Part shown: piece after piece, positions 53,268-62,300 of the stretch
How the letters are laid out: each line of letters begins with the position of its first letter
Numbering within the stretch: position 1 is the stretch's first letter
From: Lachnoclostridium sp.
Lineage (GTDB): Bacteria; Bacillota; Clostridia; Lachnospirales; Lachnospiraceae
Direction of reading: 5' to 3'
Length of the DNA: 64,000 bases
NCBI GenBank assembly: GCA_023665475.1
Contig: JAMPEB010000002.1
Span: 124,001-188,000 of the forward strand
The notes under the pieces: generated by a model
The model's input: only the letters and a program-made list of their open reading frames with translations
Told to the model about the DNA's origin: nothing
Databases searched by the model: none
Translations under genes and position numbers: made by a program

Positions 53268-53290
53268 ATATTTGTCTAAAGGCATTAGAC
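53250..53290 (+). promoter_or_regulatory. Two BlaI-type operators
   Basis: Two dyads of the form GTCTAA-N5-TTAGAC lie at 53250-53266 and 53274-53290, their centres 24 bp apart. The first spans the gap between -35 and -10, the second covers the transcript start. They are the likely sites of the BlaI-like repressor encoded next. Confidence 0.82.
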
Positions 53291-53311
53291 AATATAAAAG
53301 GAGATGATGAC

Positions 53312-53683
53312 ATGGAACAATATAAACTAGGCGAAATGGAACAGAAATTTGCAGACTTAATATGGGAAAACGCTCCCATAAGCTCAGGCGAGCTTACCAA
53401 GCTGTGTGAAAAAGCGTTTTCATGGAAACGCACCACCACTTATACCATGTTAAAGCGACTGTGCGACCGGGGGGTATTCGTAAATCAAAACGGCTCCGTA
53501 TCTTCCCTGATGACCAAGGATGAGTTTCAGGCGGCGCAGGGCGAGCATTTTATCAACGAAACATTTGACGGCTCCCTTCCCCGCTTTCTGGCGGCATTTT
53601 CCCGCAGGAAAAAGTTAAGTGAAAAGGAAATAGCAGAACTGAAAAAATTGATTGACGATTATGAGGAGGAAAACCATGGCTGA
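53312..53683 (+). CDS. BlaI/MecI-family repressor
   Basis: The 123-residue protein is a winged-helix repressor: LGEMEQKFADLIWENAPISSGELTKLCEKAF, WKRTTTYTMLKRLCDRGVF, and a C-terminal dimerisation helix. Family members are inactivated when cleaved by a BlaR1-like protease. The ATG at 53312 has AGGAG eight bases upstream; a longer frame to 53255 overlaps the operators. It overlaps the M56 peptidase gene by 8 bases, so the pair is coupled. Lack of a nearby beta-lactamase gene leaves the inducer open. Confidence 0.92.
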   Translation: MEQYKLGEMEQKFADLIWENAPISSGELTKLCEKAFSWKRTTTYTMLKRLCDRGVFVNQNGSVSSLMTKDEFQAAQGEHFINETFDGSLPRFLAAFSRRKKLSEKEIAELKKLIDDYEEENHG

Positions 53684-56234
53684 ACAATTATTTATCCGCA
53701 TATTAAATATGAGCCTGACCGGCAGCTTTGTGATTCTGGCTGTTCTGGCTATACGAATTTTACTCAAAAAAGCTCCCCGGATTTTTTCTTACTGTCTGTG
53801 GGCAGTAGTGCTTTTCCGTCTGCTGTGCCCCATATCTTTTTCGGCGGCGTTTTCTCCTTTCAATGCACTCTCCTCACCCACTGTGGAGCACGGAATGATA
53901 GAATATATCCCTCAGGATGCGATACAGCCCGCGCAGCTTCTTCCTCCGCAGGATGAGCCGGCAGCGCCTGTTGTAAAACAGGGTGGAACAGACAATGCTG
54001 ACGCAGGCAGAGCTGCCACAGACCCCATAGAATACCCGACAGTCTCCCTTCTGCAGATTACTGTCACGATATGGCTTTGCGGCATTTTGCTTATGGCATT
54101 TTACAGCATTTTTATGCTGGTAAGACTGAAGCGCCACTTAAGGAGAGCTGTTTGGGAAAAGGACAATATTTACAGCACAAACGCCATATCCACTCCTTTT
54201 GTAATCGGTATGGTACACCCCCGGATTTACCTTCCCGCTTCCCTTGAAGAACACGAGAGAGAATATGTGCTGCTGCATGAGCAGATTCATATAAAACGCT
54301 TTGACCATATTGTAAAAATCATTGCTTTTATCACTCTCTGCATTCATTGGTTTAATCCTTTTGTGTGGGCGGCATTTTTCTTAAGCGGAAAAGATATGGA
54401 AATGTCCTGTGATGAAGCTGTCATCCGCAGAATCGGCAGCCGCAGAAAGAAAGAATACTCAGCTTCCCTTCTCAGCATGGCAACCGGAAGGCGCATTGTA
54501 AGCGGCGTTCCACTTGCTTTTGGCGAGGGCGATACCGGAAGCCGCATCAAAAATGTCCTGCGCTATAAAAAGCCTGCCATATTCGGAGTAGCGGCTGCCG
54601 CTATTATCTGCATGGCTACTGCGATTATCCTGCTTGCCAATCCCCAAGAGTCAGGCAGCGCAGACAACAGCCTTGCATCGAAAATCCAGGCGCTCTTCCA
54701 CTCCCCTTCGGGCGAGCCGGATGGTACGGAAAATAACGGCTCCCCGCGAGTCTACTATGGTGTGGTAACGGAATATACCGCCAATAATACTACATGGAAT
54801 ATCCTTATGATTCCCGGCTTGGATGACATGGATATCCCTGCTGCAGAAAGCATTTCCACCTATTTTGAAAGGGAGGAGCAGGAACTTTTGCCGGGAGATC
54901 TGGTGGAAATTACATTCCCGGCAGGGGAAGAGCTTTCCATATTGGAAGTCTATCCCGCACGCTTCTCTGCATCAGCGGAAAGCATTGTGGTCAAATGGAG
55001 CGGATTTACCTTGCAGCGCACAAATGCAGATACTTACCGGCTCACTTTCCCGTCGGGGGCTTTCCCGGAATTATCCGGAGCAAAAGCCGGGGATATGCTG
55101 TCCTTTTACTATGAAGAGCCGGAAGAACCTGCCTTTGCCACAAGCCCTTCCGAAAGCGAAAATTCCGGACTGATTGCCACTGCCCCCATCCTTGCGGCAG
55201 GCGAAAACGAATACGGCGGGCCCATACTTACGCTGGATCTTTCCACCGCCCAGATAAAAGATATCTTTTCAGGCTTCGGGCTTTACATCCGCTTCTTATT
55301 GGAGCCTGCGGATGAGACCTATGCCGTCGGCGTAAGGAGCATCGCAAGAAGCGCCAGAGTAATTGATTCCTTTGTGTCCGATTACGATATTCCTTATGAC
55401 CAAGGGGGCGAACTTGCCTTTTCGCAGGACTGCGTTTTCAAGGTAAATTACAGTATGTCGGGAATCGATTACAGGGATGTGTCCTTTGATGTGTTTGCCG
55501 ATTTCATAAATGAAGACTCCGTTCAAAGAAGCAAGCCCTGCCTTTTGACCTTTAAAGACGGTCTCATAACAGAGGCCAAGCTGCAAAACGCGTATGAGCA
55601 GTACGGCATTAATTATTCCGAATTTTCACTCTCGGATTATACATATACCTATAACTATCTGTCAGAGCGTGAAGGTGAAGAAGCCTTTGCTAAATATTAT
55701 ACTTTAGTGAGCTCCGAGACTTTGGATATTGCGGACTGCGCAGGCAGTGAGCTTATAGAAGTCTACACAGGAGATATCGGAGACGGCGATGGCGAGAGCG
55801 GCATTGTAATGTTTAAGGATGCAGTGGGAAACCTTCTTGGCATACAGGATGCCGTTATGGCAAGAGTGGGCTGGAATAATGTTTACCTCGGAGAAAAAGA
55901 AGGAACCCCTTTCATCATGAATGTTCACATAGAAGACAGATGGGACAATGGCGTATATTGTTACTGGGTGTACCGGCTGGATGAAAACGGCGGCATAAAA
56001 CAAATCGCCGGTTCCGCTTTTAACTTTGCATTTCCACAGGGCGAATACCCTATCACATATGATGATGCAATATTTAAGGAATGGGTGAATGACATGACTG
56101 CATGGCTGGAAGACTGCCATTTGATACTCAGCACGCAGGACGGGGAACTCCGTACAGAAAAAATATCCGAAGCCGATAAATACAATTATGAAACCTTGAA
56201 CTTAAAAAACAGGGAAAAGGAATTAGGATTATAG
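53676..56234 (+). CDS. BlaR1-like M56 metallopeptidase with a large C-terminal sensor-like region
   Basis: The 852-residue protein has N-terminal membrane helices (about 13-30 and 37-60), and the M56 site HEQIH at 201-205 with Glu in MSCDEAVI (about 247). A further helix lies near 303-323. The remaining 530 residues are outside the known BlaR1 penicillin-binding domain: there is no SxxK/KTG set; beta-rich stretches (LDDMDIPAAESISTYFEREEQELLPGD) suggest another ligand. It likely senses a signal and cleaves the BlaI-type repressor. GAGGAGG precedes the ATG. Confidence 0.85.
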   Translation: MAEQLFIRILNMSLTGSFVILAVLAIRILLKKAPRIFSYCLWAVVLFRLLCPISFSAAFSPFNALSSPTVEHGMIEYIPQDAIQPAQLLPPQDEPAAPVVKQGGTDNADAGRAATDPIEYPTVSLLQITVTIWLCGILLMAFYSIFMLVRLKRHLRRAVWEKDNIYSTNAISTPFVIGMVHPRIYLPASLEEHEREYVLLHEQIHIKRFDHIVKIIAFITLCIHWFNPFVWAAFFLSGKDMEMSCDEAVIRRIGSRRKKEYSASLLSMATGRRIVSGVPLAFGEGDTGSRIKNVLRYKKPAIFGVAAAAIICMATAIILLANPQESGSADNSLASKIQALFHSPSGEPDGTENNGSPRVYYGVVTEYTANNTTWNILMIPGLDDMDIPAAESISTYFEREEQELLPGDLVEITFPAGEELSILEVYPARFSASAESIVVKWSGFTLQRTNADTYRLTFPSGAFPELSGAKAGDMLSFYYEEPEEPAFATSPSESENSGLIATAPILAAGENEYGGPILTLDLSTAQIKDIFSGFGLYIRFLLEPADETYAVGVRSIARSARVIDSFVSDYDIPYDQGGELAFSQDCVFKVNYSMSGIDYRDVSFDVFADFINEDSVQRSKPCLLTFKDGLITEAKLQNAYEQYGINYSEFSLSDYTYTYNYLSEREGEEAFAKYYTLVSSETLDIADCAGSELIEVYTGDIGDGDGESGIVMFKDAVGNLLGIQDAVMARVGWNNVYLGEKEGTPFIMNVHIEDRWDNGVYCYWVYRLDENGGIKQIAGSAFNFAFPQGEYPITYDDAIFKEWVNDMTAWLEDCHLILSTQDGELRTEKISEADKYNYETLNLKNREKELGL

Positions 56235-56258
56235 GCAAAAATTATAACCAACAAAAAG

Positions 56259-56302
56259 TGTCCCATGAAAGGCTCTCACAAACCTTATCATGGGACATTT
56301 TT
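56259..56302 (+). terminator. Intrinsic terminator after the M56 peptidase gene
   Basis: TGTCCCATGA and TCATGGGACA form a 10-bp stem, extended by AAGG/CCTT inside, and are followed by TTTTTAT on the plus strand. It ends the BlaI/M56 operon. Confidence 0.88.
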
Positions 56303-56405
56303 ATCAAGTAAAATTCCAGATTGTTAAATCAATCTCCTCAAGTTCCGTCTTCTTGACCTGTCAGTCAAAAAGCATCACTCGCAAAACAACTCGCTCAATT
56401 CCAGA

Positions 56406-57461
56406 TTAATAAATCTTCTTCTCCATTGCCTCGGGAGCCTGAGCAAATTGAATTGCCATCTCCCTGTCAATAATCCCGTCCACATAAAGCTGCATAATGG
56501 AATCGTCCATGGTCACCATGCCAAGGCTCTTACCTGTCTGCATGACATTGGGCAACTGATACGACTTATTCTCACGAATCAGATTTCGTGCGGGATATGT
56601 AGCATGCAGCACCTCAAATGCTGCCACACGGCCTGCTCCGTCCGCAGTGGGAATCAACTGCTGGGAAATAATCGCCTCCAACACATTGGAAAGCTGGATT
56701 CTGATCTGCTGCTGCTGATGGGGCGGGAACACATCAATAATACGGTCAACGGTACTTGCCGCACCGATAGTATGCAGGGTTGACAGCACCAAGTGACCGG
56801 TCTCTGCAGCTCTTACCGCAACGCTGATGGTGTCAAGGTCACGCATCTCGCCGACCAGAATAACATCCGGGTCTTCACGGAGGGCAGCACGAAGGGCATT
56901 GGCATAATTATCGGTATCCATACCGACCTCACGCTGGTTTACGATACTCTTTTTGTGCTCGTGCAGATACTCGATAGGGTCTTCCAGCGTAATAATATGC
57001 GCATCCCTGTATTGGTTTACTTTATCAATCAAAGAGGCAAGCGTGGTAGACTTACCGCTTCCGGTAGGTCCTGTCACCAGAATCAATCCTCTCTTTCTCT
57101 GATACAGGTTTACTACGGATTCCGGAATCCCCAATTTTTCGGGAGAAGGAATACTGGAATTTACCACACGCAGTACCAATGCAACATTGCCCTTCTGTCT
57201 GAATACATTGACACGGTAACGGGCAACTTCCGGCACCGTAAAGGACATATCCATCTCGCTTGTCTTGTCAAAGGTCTCTCTCTGCGCCTGATTCATAATA
57301 TGCACGGACATCCCGAGGGTGTCCTCCCCTGTCAAAATAGGATAAGGCATATCAATCAACCCGCCGTGCAGCCTCATCTTAGGCGGAACCCCCACGGTCA
57401 AGTGAATATCACTGGCTCCGGCATTTGTCGCGTATATCAGCACATCTTCAATTGTAGCCAT
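56406..57461 (-). CDS. pilT: Type IV pilus retraction ATPase PilT
   Basis: A 351-residue hexameric ATPase of the PilT family: N-terminal domain (SDIHLTVGVPPKMRLHGGL), Walker A GPTGSGKST (131-139), Asp box ITLEDPIEYLHEHKKS, Walker B DPDVILVGEMRDLDT, His box GHLVLSTLHT, and the AIRAGE-like tail QLYVDGIIDREMAIQFA. It powers pilus retraction or disassembly. No other pilus gene is in this window. The gene follows the SHOCT-repeat gene by 45 bases, so the two may act together. Confidence 0.95.
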   Translation of the reverse strand: MATIEDVLIYATNAGASDIHLTVGVPPKMRLHGGLIDMPYPILTGEDTLGMSVHIMNQAQRETFDKTSEMDMSFTVPEVARYRVNVFRQKGNVALVLRVVNSSIPSPEKLGIPESVVNLYQRKRGLILVTGPTGSGKSTTLASLIDKVNQYRDAHIITLEDPIEYLHEHKKSIVNQREVGMDTDNYANALRAALREDPDVILVGEMRDLDTISVAVRAAETGHLVLSTLHTIGAASTVDRIIDVFPPHQQQQIRIQLSNVLEAIISQQLIPTADGAGRVAAFEVLHATYPARNLIRENKSYQLPNVMQTGKSLGMVTMDDSIMQLYVDGIIDREMAIQFAQAPEAMEKKIY

Positions 57462-57475
57462 ATTACCTTCTTTCC

Positions 57476-57509
57476 TATAAGTTTTTCACTTATATAAGTT
57501 TTTCACTTA
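57476..57509. repeat. 17-bp perfect tandem repeat at the SHOCT gene stop
   Basis: TATAAGTTTTTCACTTA occurs twice without a gap (57476-57492 and 57493-57509). The second copy includes the stop codon of the SHOCT-repeat gene. The unit contains TAAG/CTTA complementary ends (TAAGTTTTTCACTTA), so each copy can fold into a small hairpin. Confidence 0.85.
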
Positions 57510-59126
57510 TAATTCACTCATCAGCTTTGTCTTAAAGGAAGCAAATTCCTCTTCCGTAATAATGCCTGCTTTTTGCAATTCCAAAAGATTATTCACTCTG
57601 ACCTTAAACTCATCCATGGAACCATAAGGCTTAAAGATATCATCAATGCACTTCTGTCTCTGATTCCTATAATCCTGATCACTTACAAAACCTATTTCCG
57701 CAAGCATCTGATACATCTTTAAAGTCTCGCTGTAATCGCTTCCTGTGTTAATCTTTCTTAACAACTCTTCCTTCTTGACTTCATAATCTCTGTCAGACAG
57801 CCACTCTCCGTCCCGCAACGCTACTAATCGCTTTACGGTTGCTTTCAACTCCTCCGGAGAACTTACGGAACCGTTCAGTCCCTCCGCAATCAATGTCTTC
57901 TGCTTTTCCTTCAAATCATTTGCCGAGATAATATGTTCCTGTGCCAGCATGGACCACTTGCTCATTTTGACAGCCAGAACATCGGTTTCATCATCTGCAT
58001 TAATCTCAATCATCCCATACATATCATTCAGTCTCTGGTCATATTCCGCGCCGGTAATCAACTGAGCCTGTTTTAAGACGGGCAGCCTTCTTAACTTTCT
58101 CAAGAAAGTATCCCTGTCATCCGAAGGCTTAAAGGTTACATCATCAATCAGGGTCTGCTTATTCTTTTCATATTCCTCTGTGGTAATTACGCCTCCCATC
58201 TCCAAAAAGCTCAACTTCTGTACACTCTTCATGTACTCTGCCGGGTCGCTTGTTCCGGTATCACAGCATTCTCTAATGATATCGCTCCGGTTTGCCTCAA
58301 ATTCTTTCTCGGAAAGCAAACCACAGTCCTTCAATACAATCAGCTTCTGAATCTTTTCGTTAAAATCGGTCAAGTCACAGTATTGACCGACCAATTCCGC
58401 TTTTTTTGCCTTGAATTCCTTCTCACCGAGAAGTCCGCAGTCCCGTAACACTACCAGCTTATCCATCTTTTGCTGGAATTCTTCACTCTCTAAGCCATCC
58501 TTTGCAGCCGGTGCCGGAGCAGGCGCTGCTACAGGTTCGGGCGCCGGTCTGGAATAGGACGAAGAAGCCGATGCTGCAGACGGAGCAGGCGCTGAAGAAA
58601 ATGACTTGCTGCCTCCCTCAGGCACAGCATGCTGATAACCTGTTGCCTGTTCTCTGGGTTCCGATGCAGGCGCGGGTGCGGGTGCAGGTGTAGGTGCGGG
58701 TGCAGGTGTAGGTGCCGGAGGCGGTGTGGTGTTTCTCCTCGCGGCAACATTTCTTGCCTCTTCCTCTGCATTACTCTCGGCGCTTGCCTTCAAACGGTTT
58801 AACAGACCCACTACCAAATCCATGTTCTTTAACTGCGGGAGCATAATCTGTGCTTTCTTTGCACCGTACAGACCGTTTACCTTGGCATTAAATCCAAGCG
58901 CCTGCATTCCCATATACTCTCCGAGGAAAACACTTTTTACTTCTTTGATGGCAAACTCAAAGTCATCCACATAGCCGTTTCTTCCGTCTTCGTTACACAC
59001 ATATCCCTTTCCCGAAACCTTATCATTTTCCACTTTCAGGAACAAAGCGTCACTATTGTTATTCTTGGAAAACAGGCTTCTCACATTTCCACCTGTATTG
59101 CATGTAAAAACTTGAGCTCCTTCCAT
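57507..59126 (-). CDS. Eight-repeat SHOCT protein with Pro/Ala linker
   Basis: The 539-residue protein has an N-terminal globular domain (about 1-110, YVDDFEFAIKEVKSVFLGEYMG), a Pro/Ala-rich linker (about 133-215), and eight SHOCT-like units of about 40-45 residues from 217 to the end. Each has the pattern LxxLxxxGxLSExEF...K...L, for example KLVVLRDCGLLGEKEFKAKK and LLELQKAGIITEEEFASFK. SHOCT modules usually occur once at protein ends and mediate oligomerisation. The array suggests a multivalent scaffold, possibly for the PilT machine encoded next. GGAGG precedes the ATG. Confidence 0.82.
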   Translation of the reverse strand: MEGAQVFTCNTGGNVRSLFSKNNNSDALFLKVENDKVSGKGYVCNEDGRNGYVDDFEFAIKEVKSVFLGEYMGMQALGFNAKVNGLYGAKKAQIMLPQLKNMDLVVGLLNRLKASAESNAEEEARNVAARRNTTPPPAPTPAPAPTPAPAPAPASEPREQATGYQHAVPEGGSKSFSSAPAPSAASASSSYSRPAPEPVAAPAPAPAAKDGLESEEFQQKMDKLVVLRDCGLLGEKEFKAKKAELVGQYCDLTDFNEKIQKLIVLKDCGLLSEKEFEANRSDIIRECCDTGTSDPAEYMKSVQKLSFLEMGGVITTEEYEKNKQTLIDDVTFKPSDDRDTFLRKLRRLPVLKQAQLITGAEYDQRLNDMYGMIEINADDETDVLAVKMSKWSMLAQEHIISANDLKEKQKTLIAEGLNGSVSSPEELKATVKRLVALRDGEWLSDRDYEVKKEELLRKINTGSDYSETLKMYQMLAEIGFVSDQDYRNQRQKCIDDIFKPYGSMDEFKVRVNNLLELQKAGIITEEEFASFKTKLMSEL

Positions 59127-59264
59127 AGGAAAAGACCTCCTTTCATCTAATAAAACAATTTACTATGACACATTCATTATGTACAAAAACCGCACAATAA
59201 ATGATTGGCACAGCAGATTACTTACATAACATAATGTCTGATGGCATCCTGCCATATAATAATT

Positions 59265-59290
59265 CTCCATGCCGCCAACGGCGGCACAAA
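59265..59290 (-). repeat. Hairpin/RBS-like dispersed element, family 2 copy 2
   Basis: On the minus strand GCCGCC, loop GTT, GGCGGC, then ATGGAG. It matches 45635-45660 at 23 of 26 positions, but here the following SD-like sequence does not precede an obvious gene; the next gene starts 139 bases on. It lies in the 236-base gap between polC and the SHOCT gene, which holds nothing else I recognise. Confidence 0.7.
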
Positions 59291-59362
59291 CAATCCTATA
59301 TAAGTCTATACTTAATAATAACAAGAACTCAAAAAGATTTCAAGTCTTTTTCCCATTTTTCG

Positions 59363-62300
59363 CTAGGATATTCTTACCAAGTCAAACAGACTGATTTGAT
59401 TGGACTCCGGTAAATCTCCTAACAGTCCTAAAAAACCCATTAAATCCGCAATTGTTTTGGATACTTTGGTCCGCTGGATAAAATCTTCCTTAGATAAAAA
59501 CGGTCCTGCTTTGGCAGCCTCCACAATGGCATCAGCCGCCTTTTCACCCAATCCTTCAATACTGTTTAACGAGGGCATCAGCTTTCCGTCCACAATCTGG
59601 AAAGAGCGTGACTGCGCCCTGAAAATATCAATGGGTTCAAATTCAAAGCCCCTTGCGTACATTTCCTGCACCACTCTCATATCACTGTAGGCATCTTTTT
59701 CACGATTGGAAAGCGTGTCCATTCTTTTTTTGTAATCCGCCATCAGATTTTCCAAATGCCTCTGTCCCTGACACATCATTTCATAAGAAAAGGACTTGGC
59801 CCTAATGCTGAAATATGCCCCATAGTATGCTAATGGATAATGAATTTTACAGTAAGCAATGCGCCATGCCATCATCACATATGCCGCCGCATGAGCCTTG
59901 GGGAACATATATTTTATTTTTTCACAGGACCAAATATACCAGTCAGGCACATTATGGGCTTCCATGTCCGCCTTCCACTGCGGCCACTTCTCACATTTCC
60001 CCTTAGCAACGGTTCCTTTTCTTACTGCCTCCATAATTTTAAAGGCTTCCTCTGACTCCACTCCCATCTGAATCAGATAAGTCATGATATCGTCTCTGGT
60101 GCAGATGGCTGTGGAAATGGTTGCTTTTCCTTCCATAATTAAGGTCTGGGCATTACCCAGCCACACATCCGTGCCATGGGCAAGTCCGGCAATACGCACC
60201 AAATCCGAGAATGCCTGAGGTTTCGTATCCAACAGCATCTGCATGGCAAAATCCGTGCCAAACTCAGGGATTCCCAATGCCCCCAGCTTACATCCCCCGA
60301 TCTGCTCCGGCGTAATGCCCAGAGCATCCGTATTCTGAAACAGACTCATGACATCCTTTCCGTCCAGCGGAATGCTTGTGGGCTCCACTCCCGTCATATC
60401 CTGAAGCATACGAATCATAGTAGGGTCATCATGCCCCAGAATATCCAATTTTAGCAAATTGTGGTCGATAGAGTGATAATCAAAATGCGTGGTAACGGTA
60501 TCCACTGTCATATCATTTGCAGGATGCTGCACCGGAGTAAAAGAATTGATATCCTGCCCAACCGGAAGCACAATGATACCGCCGGGATGCTGCCCCGTGG
60601 TCCTGCGCACACCGATGCAGCCGGACACAATGCGGTTAATTTCCCCAACTCTCTTATGCTGCCCTTTTTCTTCAAAATAATTCTTTACATAACCGTATGC
60701 GGTCTTGTCCGCCAGCGTACCTATGGTTCCTGCCCGATAGGTCTGTCCCGCCCCGAAAATAACCTCCGTATATTTATGTGCTTTTGACTGATATTCCCCC
60801 GAAAAATTGAGGTCAATATCCGGCTCTTTATCCCCTTTAAAGCCCAAAAAGGTCTCAAAGGGAATGTCAAATCCCTCCTTATGCAGCATTTTTCCGCAGA
60901 CGGGACATGCCTTGTCCGGCATATCGATTCCTGCTTTTCCGGCATAAGATTTCACTTCTTCCGAATCAAAATCCACATAGTGACACTCACTGCAATAGTA
61001 ATGGGGGCTCAAAGGATTTACCTCCGTAATTCCCGCCATGGTCGCCACGAAAGAACTGCCCACGGAGCCTCTTGAGCCTACCAGATATCCGTCTTCCACG
61101 GATTTCCAGACTAATTTTTGTGCAATAATATACATCACCGCAAAGCCGTTGGAAATAATGGAATGTAATTCTCTTTCCAATCTCTTTTCCACAATTTCCG
61201 GAAGATTGGGACCATAAATTTCATGCGCCTTGTTATAACAAATTTCCGTCAGGGTCTTATCGCTGTCCTCTATGACGGGCGGACACTTATCCGGCCGCAC
61301 CGGCGCAATGGTTTCTATCATATCCGCAATCATGTTGGTGTTGGTAATAACCACTTCTTTCGCTTTATCGCTGCCCAGATAATCAAATTCCTCCAACATC
61401 TCCTCCGTGGTGTGCAGATACAAAGGCGCCTGATGGTCCGCATCATTGTATCCCCAGCCCGCCATAATAATCCGGCGGTAAATCTCATCCTCCGGATCCA
61501 AAAAATGCACATCACAGGTAGCCGCCACAGGCTTATGGAACTGCTCTCCCAAAGCCACGATTTTACGATTGATATTTTGAATATCTTCAACGGAATGAAT
61601 ATTCCGAAAGCGTTCCGAATCTATCATAAATTCATTATTTCCGCAGGGCTGTATCTCCAGATAATCATAAAAATTTACAATTCTTGCAATCTGGCTGTCA
61701 CTCTGTCCGTCCAGAAGCGCCTTATACAGTTCCCCCGCCTCACAGGCGCTGCCAAGTATCAGACCGTCCCTGTATTTTTGAACCAGACTCTTGGGAATTC
61801 TGGGTTTCCTGTTATAGTAATAAGTTAAATGGGACTCCGATATCAAACGGTAAAGGTTGATGCGTCCCAAATCATTTTTCGCAAGAATAATGGCATGGTT
61901 GGAGGGAAGCTTCGCTGTTGCCAACGCACTGGACTCGCCCAGTCTGTTCACCTCTTCCAGAGTCCGCACACCGTCCGCCGTCATCCTTTGCAGAAATTTT
62001 ACAAAAATTTCCGCCGTACATTGCGCATCATCTACCGCACGGTGGTGATTTTGCAAGGAAACTCCCATGGTTTTTGCCACTGCGTCCAAGGTATATTTTG
62101 CCTGTCCCGGCAGCAGCACTCTTGCCAGGGCAACGGTGTCCATATAAGTAAATTCTCCTCTTGCATTCCTTGCCGTAAGCCCAAGTCTCCTGCAGTTTTC
62201 CATGATAAAACTCATGTCAAAGCCTGCGTTGTGCGCCACCATAACACAATCTGCCGCAAACTCCAGAAACCGGGGCAGCACCTCCTCAATTTCAGGAGCA

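Larger units (their letters stand above)
53010..53311. other. Gap between the DUF4291 and blaI-like genes, with a gene remnant
   Basis: On the minus strand, 53103-53017 reads RYGQRKEYKDFWDWMKVSVD, then EPAEEGKR and a stop, behind an in-frame TAA and without a start. It looks like the tail of a decayed gene. The rest is A/T-rich, with the promoter and operators of the blaI-like gene from 53239. Confidence 0.6.
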
